Both the position numbers and the translations under genes were made by a program. From positions 1 to 48,259 of the forward strand of contig JAIBCK010000014.1 of assembly GCA_019694215.1 (NCBI GenBank): a stretch of DNA of 48,259 nucleotides. The letters run 5' to 3'. The stretch comes from Thermoflexales bacterium. GTDB taxonomy: Bacteria > Chloroflexota > Anaerolineae > J036 > Brachytrichaceae. Positions 1-6,684 of the stretch are shown piece after piece; position 1 is the stretch's first letter; every line of letters starts with the position of its first letter. The notes beneath the pieces were generated by a model, which was given only the letters and a program-made list of their open reading frames with translations, was not told the origin of the DNA and did not search any database.

Positions 1-1101
1 CTCGGCGACGGCGTCGTCTCCAAGCAGTCCCTCTCGAAGTACGAGAATGGCAGGGCCGTACCCGGAATGCGTGTGTTGCGACCGTTGGCCGCGATTTTCG
101 GGCTGCGCGCCACCGACTTCATCGATGAAACGCGCGTCGAAGTCGTCGCGTATCGCAAACGTGCCGCGCTTCCGAAGAAGGTGGCCGCCCAGCTCATCGC
201 GCAGTCGAGCGAACACTTTCTGGCGGCCGTGCGCGTGAGGCAGCTGCTTCAGCCCGCGGCGAAGCTGCCCTTCGCGCGGCCGCAGTCCACGCCGGTGGAT
301 GCTGCGGGGGCGGAGCGGGCCGCCGAGACGCTACGGCGCGCCTGGGGGCTGGCCCACGAACCAATCGGTAGCCTGGTCGAGACGATGGAGTCGCGCGGCA
401 TTCACGTCCTCTTTGTCGATGCGCCGCCGCGTTTTGATGGCCTCGCATTGGTTGCTCGTCGCGCCGACGATGCCGCGGAAATCGCCTACGCTGCAGTTAT
501 TCGCCGTACGGGGCCGGGCGAGCGTCAGCGCTTCAGCCTCGCGCACGAGCTCGGCCATTTGTATCTGGCGCAGGCCGGCGAAAGGCGGCGGGATGAGACA
601 AACGCGCATCGTTTCGCCGGCGCCCTCCTTGCCCCACGGTCCCTCCTGATCAGCGACATCGGCGAACGCCGTCACGTCGTCGGGGCGGAGGAGCTGTTCA
701 GCCTGAAGGCGAAATACGGCATGAGCATTCAAGCGCTGCTTCATCGTTTGGCCGACCTCGACATCATTTCGCAGGCCTACTACGGCCAGTGGTGCATCGA
801 GATCAATCGTCGCGGCTGGCGGGTGGAGGAGCCCCGGCCCGTGCCCCCGGATCAGTCCGACTGGCTGCGGCGCAGTGTGCTGCGTCTCGTGTCGGAGCAG
901 GTCATCGCCATCGACGAAGCGGAGCGCATCCTGGGAGAGCGACTTCCGCATGGGCCGGCCCAGGGCCTGGCCGCCAAGCGCAGACTAATGGCGCTGCCGT
1001 CCGAACAACGCCATCGGCTGCTGGCGCAGGAAGCCGAGCGTGCCGCGTCCAGCTATGAGGTCGATCAGGACTGGCAGGAGGTGGACCTTGCAGGTGCGTA
1101 G
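1..1101 (+). CDS. HTH (XRE) / ImmA-IrrE metallopeptidase, 5' end outside window
   Basis: The reading frame is open from base 1, so the gene starts upstream; 366 codons are visible. The first residues (SKQSLSKYENGRAVP) are the recognition-helix end of an XRE-type DNA-binding domain. A zinc peptidase domain of the ImmA/IrrE (COG2856, M78) family follows, with HELGH at about residues 182-186 and the downstream Glu of ETNAHRFAGALLAP as probable third ligand. Proteins of this architecture act as regulators or antitoxin-like factors that cleave a repressor or bind their own promoter. The stop codon lies inside the next gene, a MazF/PemK toxin, so the two are probably co-translated as a toxin-antitoxin-like pair. 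The C-terminal 100 residues are a helical tail that I do not recognise. Family assignment is firm; the antitoxin role is inferred from the neighbour only. Confidence 0.88.
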   Translation, partial: LGDGVVSKQSLSKYENGRAVPGMRVLRPLAAIFGLRATDFIDETRVEVVAYRKRAALPKKVAAQLIAQSSEHFLAAVRVRQLLQPAAKLPFARPQSTPVDAAGAERAAETLRRAWGLAHEPIGSLVETMESRGIHVLFVDAPPRFDGLALVARRADDAAEIAYAAVIRRTGPGERQRFSLAHELGHLYLAQAGERRRDETNAHRFAGALLAPRSLLISDIGERRHVVGAEELFSLKAKYGMSIQALLHRLADLDIISQAYYGQWCIEINRRGWRVEEPRPVPPDQSDWLRRSVLRLVSEQVIAIDEAERILGERLPHGPAQGLAAKRRLMALPSEQRHRLLAQEAERAASSYEVDQDWQEVDLAGA

Positions 1102-1468
1102 GTCACCCCGGCGCGGTGAAATCTGGTGGGTCAACCTCGATCCAACGGTGGGCGCCGAGATCAAGAAGATCCGCCCGGCGGTCATCCTGAGTTCGGATGC
1201 GGTGGGCAAACTACCCATCCGCATCGTTGCGCCCGTCACTGGCTGGCAGGACCGATTTGCCCACCAGAGTTGGTTCGTCCGCCTGATGCCGGACAAGACA
1301 AATGGCCTGACAAAGATGGGAGGCGTGGACACGCTGCAAATCCGCGGCGTCGATGAACAGCGGCTGGTCAGGCGGCTGGGCGTGCTGGCTGCTGAAACCG
1401 TAGACGAGATTGCCGTGACCGTTGCGATGGTCATTGACTGCCCCGCGCCGAAGGGCGAGAGCGCATGA
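1088..1468 (+). CDS. MazF/PemK-family mRNA interferase toxin
   Basis: About 126 residues, the usual size for MazF/PemK. The start of the fold is typical: RRGEIWWVNLDPTVGAEIKK, followed by RPAVILSSD and IVAPVTGW, the strands that carry the catalytic Arg and the Thr/Ser of the ribonuclease site. Family members cut mRNA at short sequence motifs and are normally held in check by a small antitoxin. The start is uncertain: AGGAGG at 1076-1081 is 6 nt from a TTG at 1088 and 12 nt from a GTG at 1094, so I use 1088. It overlaps the upstream HTH/ImmA-IrrE gene by 14 nt and its stop overlaps the rimI start (ATGA). No AbrB-, PHD- or MazE-like antitoxin gene is visible, so the upstream protein is the only candidate partner. 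Confidence 0.88.
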   Translation: MQVRRSPRRGEIWWVNLDPTVGAEIKKIRPAVILSSDAVGKLPIRIVAPVTGWQDRFAHQSWFVRLMPDKTNGLTKMGGVDTLQIRGVDEQRLVRRLGVLAAETVDEIAVTVAMVIDCPAPKGESA

Positions 1469-1962
1469 ATCCCGTGATCCGTCCGATGACGCTCGCCGAT
1501 GTGCCGGCGGTGATGGCCATCGATGCCGTCTCCTTTCCGCGCCCGTGGTCGGCCGATGAGTTCCGGCGCGAGGTCGAGGCCAATCCGTCTGCCTGCGCCC
1601 TCGTCGCCGAGCTTGAGGGCGAGATTGTCGGTTATGCGGTGCTATGGATGTTCCACGACGAGGCCCACGTCGGCACCATCGCCAGCGCACCCGCAGCCCG
1701 GCGGCGCGGGGTCGGGGAACGCCTGCTGATTGCGCTGTTCGAGGAGGCCTGGCGGCGCGAGGCCATCACCCTCACCCTCGAAGTGCGGGTGAGCAACCTC
1801 GCCGCGCAGGCGCTGTATGCCAGGTATGGCTTTGTCGAGGCCGGCCGGCGCAAGCGCTATTACCGTGACAATGGCGAGGATGGGCTGATCCTCACCGTCG
1901 AGGATTTCACGACGCCGGCGCGCCGCGCGGCGCTTCGAGCGCGCGCGCAAAGCCTTCGATGA
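1465..1962 (+). CDS. rimI: Ribosomal-protein-alanine N-acetyltransferase
   Basis: A 165-residue GNAT enzyme predicted to acetylate the N-terminus of ribosomal protein S18 (or other N-termini) using acetyl-CoA in the cytoplasm. The acetyl-CoA loop is seen in RRRGVGERLL, and the RimI hallmarks LEVRVSNLAAQALYARYGF and RYYRDNGEDGLIL are present. The start ATG overlaps the toxin stop by 4 nt, so translation is probably coupled. The 3' end runs 56 nt into the 3' end of the convergent M20 dipeptidase gene. A GNAT gene after a toxin could suggest a GNAT toxin, but the RimI signature argues for a housekeeping enzyme. Confidence 0.9.
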   Translation: MNPVIRPMTLADVPAVMAIDAVSFPRPWSADEFRREVEANPSACALVAELEGEIVGYAVLWMFHDEAHVGTIASAPAARRRGVGERLLIALFEEAWRREAITLTLEVRVSNLAAQALYARYGFVEAGRRKRYYRDNGEDGLILTVEDFTTPARRAALRARAQSLR

Positions 1963-3298
1963 TGCGCGCCACGTGGCGCGTGCCATTCACAAAGTCGTCG
2001 ATGCGCACATGCTCGTCCGGCGCATGCTGGCGGTTGCGCATGTTGCCGATCCCGGCCGTGATGACGGGGATGCCGAGCGGGCGAGCGAAGGCGTAGACGG
2101 GGCTGCTCCCGCCCGTCGTCGGGATGAGCGAGGCGGGCTTGCCATACACGGCCTCGCCCGTCGCCGCCGCCAGCGCGACCAACGGATGGTCGGGCTCCGC
2201 CTTCCACGGCCACATCGCGCCCAGCCACTCAACGTTGACATCGTCAAAGCCCTGCGCATCGAGGTGCCGGCGCAGCTTGCGGAAGACATCCTCGGGATCC
2301 TGGCTCATCACCAGGCGGAAGTCCAGCTTGGCGCTGGCCCGCGCCGGGATCACGGTCTTGAACCCCGCGCCCTGGTAGCCCGTGGTGATGCCCTCGATCG
2401 TGCAGGTGGGATTGAACACTGCGGCGTTGAGCGCGCCGCCGGTCATGCCATTCAGGAAGCTGCGCACGCCGGTCTCGGCCCGCAGCGCCTCGGTCGGGTC
2501 GGGCTGCCCGGCGATGAGCGTCGTGTCCAACGGACTTGGCCCACGCGCCTGTTCGTAGAAGCCCTCGATCAGGATGCGCTCGTTGGCATCCTTGAGCGTG
2601 TTGAGCGCGCGCACCAGCCGCCAGGCCGCGTTCGGCAGCAGGTGCCCGCCGCCGGAGTGCGCGTCGCGGTCCATCACCTCGACGCTGAGCTCGACCGCGA
2701 GGATGCCGCGCCCGCCCAGCGCCATGCGGTGGCGGCCGCTCTCGTCGGTGCCGCCCTCCTCCCAGATCGCGCCATCACAACGCAGCAGGTCGAGATGCTC
2801 CTGCACGAACGCCTTCATGTGCGGGCTGCCGATCTCCTCCTCGCCCTCGGTGACCATGACGATGGAACAGGGCAGGGTGCCCCCACAGGCGGCGCGCACC
2901 GCGTCGATGGCGGCCAGCCGGCAGACGATCTCGCCCTTGTCATCGCGCGACCCGCGTGCATACAGCGCGCCGTCGCGGACCGTCGGCGTGTAGGGCGGGG
3001 TTGTCCACAGCTCCAGGGGCTCGGGCGGCTGGACGTCGTAGTGGTTGTAGCACAGCAGGCGCCGCGGCGACGCGCCCTCGAGATGGGCGACGACGACGGG
3101 CTGCCCGCCGGTCTCGATCATCCGCGTGCGGAAGCCATAGTCGCGATACAGCGCTTCGACCAGCGCGGCGCAGTCGCGGTTGCCCTCCCCGCGCGCGCTC
3201 ACGCTGGGCTGGGCGCACAGCGTCGAAAGCTCAGACAAATGGCGGTCCAGGTTGGCGGTGATGTGCGCGTCGATGGCGCGCGTGATGGTGCTCTCCAT
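1907..3298 (-). CDS. M20 family metallodipeptidase
   Basis: 463 residues, the usual length of M20A/F dipeptidases (PepV/CNDP-like). Metal-site motifs are in order: YNHYDVQPPEPLELW (first His/Asp), ARGSRDDKGE (bridging Asp), EGEEEIGSP (catalytic Glu and ligand), and GIGNMRNRQHAPDEH near the C-terminus for the last His. It should hydrolyse dipeptides or similar small amides in the cytoplasm. It begins 4 nt after the stop of pepF with no clear Shine-Dalgarno sequence, so the two peptidase genes form an operon and translation is likely coupled: PepF cuts oligopeptides and this enzyme finishes the dipeptides. Its last 56 nt are antisense to the end of rimI. Confidence 0.92.
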   Translation of the reverse strand: MESTITRAIDAHITANLDRHLSELSTLCAQPSVSARGEGNRDCAALVEALYRDYGFRTRMIETGGQPVVVAHLEGASPRRLLCYNHYDVQPPEPLELWTTPPYTPTVRDGALYARGSRDDKGEIVCRLAAIDAVRAACGGTLPCSIVMVTEGEEEIGSPHMKAFVQEHLDLLRCDGAIWEEGGTDESGRHRMALGGRGILAVELSVEVMDRDAHSGGGHLLPNAAWRLVRALNTLKDANERILIEGFYEQARGPSPLDTTLIAGQPDPTEALRAETGVRSFLNGMTGGALNAAVFNPTCTIEGITTGYQGAGFKTVIPARASAKLDFRLVMSQDPEDVFRKLRRHLDAQGFDDVNVEWLGAMWPWKAEPDHPLVALAAATGEAVYGKPASLIPTTGGSSPVYAFARPLGIPVITAGIGNMRNRQHAPDEHVRIDDFVNGTRHVARIIEGFARALEAPRGAPAS

Positions 3299-3302
3299 GG
3301 CG

Positions 3303-5120
3303 TCAGGCGATCAGCCCCTCCAGGCGGTCGACCAGCCCGGCCAGCAGCGCGAAGGCCTTCTCGACCGGCTCCGGGCGGGTCATGTCCACCCCGGCCAGCT
3401 TGAGCGCATCGAGCGGATACAGCGCGCTGCCGGCCCGCAGCATCGCGCGGTAGTCGGCCACCGCGCCCGGCGCGCCGTTCAGGATCCGATCCGCCAGCGC
3501 GTGCGCAGCCGAGATGCCGGTCGCATACTGGAAGGGGTAGAAGTTGGAATACAGGTGCGTGGCGAATTGCCCCCACGTGATGCCGACGCGCGGGCCGTCC
3601 TCGTCGTCGATTTGCATGGCATCGCCGTAGGCCTCGCGGAACAGCCCCAGCATGAGCTTGTTCAACCCGTCCGCGCTCAGTCCCTCGCCGCGCTCGACGC
3701 GCTCGTGCACCTCCAGCTCAAAGCGGGCCAGGGTGGGCATGATGAGGAAGTAGCGCCCGAAGTTGGACATCGCCTCCTCGATCATCGCGATTTGGAAGTC
3801 GCGCCCGGGGTGCGTGGCGAGCAGGTGCGCGCGCACCATGGCCTGGTTGAAGTTGGAGGCCACCTCGGCGACAAAGAGCGAGTAGTTGGCATACACGAAG
3901 GGCTGTTCGCTGCGGGCGTAGTACGAGTGCATGCTGTGCCCGAGCTCATGGGCCAGCGTGCTCATCGAGAACAGGCTGTCGTTGTAGCTGATGAAGATAT
4001 ACGGTTTTGTGCCCTGCGAGCCGCTGCTGAAGGCGCCCTGGCGCTTGCCCTTGTTCGGGTAGATGTCCACCCAGCGGTCTTTGGTCAGGCCGGCCCGCGC
4101 CACCTGCACGTAGTCGTCGCCGAGCGGGGCCATCCCCGCGCAGATCCATTCCACCGCCTGCGCGTAGGGGACCTTGACCGGGGTGGTGGTGAGGGGGGCG
4201 ACAATGTCCCACGGACTGAGCACATCCACGCCAAGCGCCTTGCGACGGGCGCGGAAGTAGCGGTGCCAGGTCGGGGCATTCTTGCGGAACACGGCGATCA
4301 GGTTGTGGAAGACCTCGACCGGCAGGTTGTGCGGCGCAAGCGCGGCCTCGAGCGAGGAACCGTAGCGCCGGGCGCGGGCGAGGAAGACGTCCTGCTTCAT
4401 CCCGACCGAGAGACAGGCCGCCAGGGTGTTCTTCACGCCGAGGTGCGCGTCGCGGTCGGAGCGCCAAACGGTCTTTCGCAAGGTGCGATCTGGGCTCTGC
4501 AGGCCGCTTGCGATGTTGCCGAGGGCGAGCTCGATGGCCTGGCCCGCGTCATCGGTCGCGGGCGCGTAGCGCAGATCGGCGTCGGTCAGGATGCCATGCA
4601 CGCGCCGCGCCGACAACATCGAGTCGCTGGCCTGCGAGAGCAGCTCCTCGACCTCATCCGAACGCACGTGCTCGACCTCCCGCGCCAGCGCGTCGAAGGC
4701 GTGGGCGTAGACGGCCAGCCGCGCATCCTGGGCCTCCCAGCGCGCCAGTGTCGCAGCGCCAATGCGCAGCACCTCGGGCCTGTAGAACGCCATGGCCGCG
4801 CGCGCCTTGGCGAGAAAGGCCATCACCTGTCCGTTGCGCGCCAGCCAGACCGGGTCGGCGGTGTCCACGCTGTGGTTGAGGTTGGCATACATGAAGAGCT
4901 TGTTCAGCCGCGCCGACAACGCGTCCTGCAGGGCGAGGTAGTCGGCGAGGGTCGCGGCGTTGTCGCCCAGGCGGCCCTTGAAGGCGAGCAGTTTGGGCAA
5001 TTCGGCGTCGACGGCCTTGAGCTCCGCCTCCCAGGCCTCCGGGGTGGCAAAAAGCGCGGCGGTGTCCCAGGTGGCTTCGGCTGGGATTTCGGAACGGGCG
5101 GGAACGGTCGCTGGGCTCAT
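3303..5120 (-). CDS. pepF: Oligoendopeptidase F (M3 family)
   Basis: 605 residues, the normal PepF size (about 600). The zinc site is HELGHSMHSYY, with the downstream Glu in VAEVASNFNQAM, both hallmarks of the M3B family. It degrades short peptides in the cytoplasm. An in-frame ATG lies further upstream, but the one at 5120 has AGGAG a few bases before it and gives the N-terminus MSPATVPARSEIP, which fits homologues. A TAGAAT -10 hexamer at 5143-5148 (minus strand) lies in the 91-nt gap shared with the divergent iolB. The M20 dipeptidase follows after 4 nt. Confidence 0.95.
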   Translation of the reverse strand: MSPATVPARSEIPAEATWDTAALFATPEAWEAELKAVDAELPKLLAFKGRLGDNAATLADYLALQDALSARLNKLFMYANLNHSVDTADPVWLARNGQVMAFLAKARAAMAFYRPEVLRIGAATLARWEAQDARLAVYAHAFDALAREVEHVRSDEVEELLSQASDSMLSARRVHGILTDADLRYAPATDDAGQAIELALGNIASGLQSPDRTLRKTVWRSDRDAHLGVKNTLAACLSVGMKQDVFLARARRYGSSLEAALAPHNLPVEVFHNLIAVFRKNAPTWHRYFRARRKALGVDVLSPWDIVAPLTTTPVKVPYAQAVEWICAGMAPLGDDYVQVARAGLTKDRWVDIYPNKGKRQGAFSSGSQGTKPYIFISYNDSLFSMSTLAHELGHSMHSYYARSEQPFVYANYSLFVAEVASNFNQAMVRAHLLATHPGRDFQIAMIEEAMSNFGRYFLIMPTLARFELEVHERVERGEGLSADGLNKLMLGLFREAYGDAMQIDDEDGPRVGITWGQFATHLYSNFYPFQYATGISAAHALADRILNGAPGAVADYRAMLRAGSALYPLDALKLAGVDMTRPEPVEKAFALLAGLVDRLEGLIA

Positions 5121-5142
5121 GATCTCCTTGTGGAACAGCGCG

Positions 5143-5148
5143 ATTCTA
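5143..5148 (-). promoter_or_regulatory. -10 hexamer for pepF
   Basis: TAGAAT on the minus strand, 22 nt before the pepF start, giving a short leader that still contains an AGGAG ribosome-binding site. The -35 region is poorly conserved. The hexamer is the same as that of several leaderless genes in this window. Confidence 0.5.
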
Positions 5149-5211
5149 CGCGGGCGAAGGGTGGACAATACTCCCGGCGCGCGGGTGAATGCGCGTCACA
5201 GGAGCAAGATC

Positions 5212-6096
5212 ATGAAGACCTACTCGGCAGAGTCCCTCATCGTTCGTCCGCACGCGTCCGGCGATGTCATCGTCTCGGTCACCCCGCAGCAGGCGGGTTG
5301 GGAGTTCATCTCGTTTCAGGCCCGCCGTCTGGCCACGGGCGCGCGCTGGTCGTTTGACACGGGCGAGAATGAGCTGGCACTGGTGAATCTCACCGGCCGT
5401 TACACGGTGGAGTCGGAGCGCGGGCGCTGGACGGGCATCGGCGGGCGGGCCAACGTCTTCGCCGGCGGCGCGCACGCGCTGTATCTGCCGCGCCGCACGT
5501 CGTTTGAGGTGATCGCCGAGCAGGGTGGCGATTTTGCCGTCACCTGGGTGCCGACAGATCAGGACCATGCGCCCTGGTTGATTGCGCCGGAGGCGGTCAA
5601 GCGCTCGATCCGCGGCGGCGACAACGTCAGCCGTCAGATCAACGACCTGCTCCCGCCGGGTTCGCCGGTGCATCGCCTGGTGCTGGTCGAGGTCTACACG
5701 CCCAGCGGCAACTGGAGCAGCTATCCGCCGCACAAGCACGACCGCCACATCGTGGGTGCGGACGGGACGCTGATCGAGGCCGATCTCGAAGAGGTGTATT
5801 TCTACAAGATCGACCGGCCGGGCGGATTTGCCTACCAACGTATCTACACCACCAGCGATGCTTCGCCGCTGCACGCGGCGGGCCGCGGCTTCGACGCGCT
5901 GGTGCGCGCCGAGGACAACTGCGCGGTGCTCGTCCCCGAGGGCTATCACCCGGTCGTGAGCGGCCCGGGCTACACGACCTATTACCTGAACGTGCTGGCG
6001 GGCAGCGCCCAGAGCCTGGCCAATCAGGATGATCCCGCCCACACCTGGGTCAAGACCGCCTACCGCGGCACAGACCCGCGCCTGCCGCTGTACTGA
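5212..6096 (+). CDS. iolB: 5-deoxy-glucuronate isomerase
   Basis: 294 residues. IolB isomerises 5-deoxy-D-glucuronate to 5-dehydro-2-deoxy-gluconate in myo-inositol breakdown. It is a bicupin; the metal-binding segment is visible as YPPHKHDRH, then LEEVYFYKI, with a further His in EGYHPVVSGPGY. GGDNVSRQINDLLPP is also typical of the family. The start at 5212 is preceded by AGGAG. It opens an iol operon with iolD and iolG downstream, but a four-helix-bundle gene framed by inverted repeats sits between iolB and iolD. The other pathway genes (iolC, iolE, iolJ, iolA) are not in the window. Confidence 0.93.
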   Translation: MKTYSAESLIVRPHASGDVIVSVTPQQAGWEFISFQARRLATGARWSFDTGENELALVNLTGRYTVESERGRWTGIGGRANVFAGGAHALYLPRRTSFEVIAEQGGDFAVTWVPTDQDHAPWLIAPEAVKRSIRGGDNVSRQINDLLPPGSPVHRLVLVEVYTPSGNWSSYPPHKHDRHIVGADGTLIEADLEEVYFYKIDRPGGFAYQRIYTTSDASPLHAAGRGFDALVRAEDNCAVLVPEGYHPVVSGPGYTTYYLNVLAGSAQSLANQDDPAHTWVKTAYRGTDPRLPLY

Positions 6097-6127
6097 GTGG
6101 GGCCGGGAAGGCGTTTGAGTCCTGCCA

Positions 6128-6157
6128 TCCGTCATCCGTCATCCGTCATGCGTTAGG
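6128..6157 (+). repeat. Left inverted repeat of the four-helix-bundle element
   Basis: Tandem 7-bp units, three CATCCGT (the first from 6126) then CATGCGT, ending TAGG. The 30 nt from 6128 to 6157 match the reverse complement of 6632-6661 at 28 positions. The array lies 31 nt after the iolB stop codon. Confidence 0.85.
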
Positions 6158-6180
6158 CAATGCGGACCCACAGGAGGCTT

Positions 6181-6636
6181 GTGACCGAGAACTTCGAATC
6201 GTGGAAGCAGCACGTTCCCCCGGAGATCACCCGGGATGCGCTCTGGCGGGTGACCGCCTATCAGCTTGCGACCTATCTCGCAGACCTGAGCTGGGCGGAT
6301 GTCACCGGGCTCGTCCGGGATCGGCGAACGGTGGCACTGGCCGACCAGCTCTATCGGGCCGCGTGCTCCATCGGCGCGAATATCGCCGAGGGCTACTCGT
6401 ATGGCACGGGGCCGAACCGTGCCCGCTTCTATGAATACGCCCTGGGCAGCGCCAGGGAGACCCGAGACTGGTACTTCAAGGCCCGGCACGTGCTCGAGCC
6501 GGAGACGCTGCGCCTCCGCCTCAGCGTGCTGGAAAGAGTGATACAAATGCTCCTCACACTGATTCCGAGTCAGCGCGCCACGCGAGCCATGGAGGAAACC
6601 GCCCCGTACGAGACCGACGGGACACAGCTCCCCTAA
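6181..6636 (+). CDS. Four-helix-bundle protein (23S rRNA IVS / S23 family)
   Basis: About 151 residues from GTG at 6181 (AGGAGG at 6172-6177, only 3 nt away); an ATG at 6160 is possible but has no ribosome-binding site. The motif LADQLYRAACSIGANIAEGY, then an ARFYEYALGSARET segment, marks the four-helix-bundle family (TIGR02436) first found in intervening sequences of 23S rRNA and related to the Avd accessory protein of diversity-generating retroelements. The molecular role of the family is unknown; RNA or DNA binding is often assumed. The gene interrupts the iol operon on the same strand and is framed by near-identical inverted repeats, and its TAA stop codon is the first triplet of the right repeat. 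It is therefore probably cargo of an inserted element and not an inositol gene. Confidence 0.85.
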   Translation: MTENFESWKQHVPPEITRDALWRVTAYQLATYLADLSWADVTGLVRDRRTVALADQLYRAACSIGANIAEGYSYGTGPNRARFYEYALGSARETRDWYFKARHVLEPETLRLRLSVLERVIQMLLTLIPSQRATRAMEETAPYETDGTQLP

Positions 6637-6661
6637 CGCATGACGCATGACGCATGACGGA
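6632..6661 (-). repeat. Right inverted repeat of the four-helix-bundle element
   Basis: Reads CCTA followed by three ACGCATG units and ACGGA on the plus strand. Its reverse complement matches 6128-6157 at 28 of 30 positions; both differences are C-for-G changes in the 7-bp unit. It supplies the stop codon of the four-helix-bundle gene and ends 23 nt before iolD. I see no target-site duplication outside the repeats. Confidence 0.85.
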
Positions 6662-6684
6662 ATAAAGTAACCCAAACCGTAACC

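Noticed and set aside
1465-1962. GNAT toxin as part of the toxin-antitoxin locus
   Set aside because: The LEVRVSN and YY...ED motifs place it with RimI.
3180-5357. A very long open frame on the plus strand opposite pepF
   Set aside because: It has no recognisable domain and mirrors the codon positions of pepF, whose M3 motifs are complete. GC-rich genes give such open antisense frames.
6126-6153. CRISPR-like short tandem repeats
   Set aside because: The 7-bp units are directly adjacent without spacers and are too short to be CRISPR repeats.
6128-6661. Insertion sequence or transposon call for the four-helix-bundle element
   Set aside because: There is no transposase gene and no target-site duplication, so I report only the repeats and the gene.
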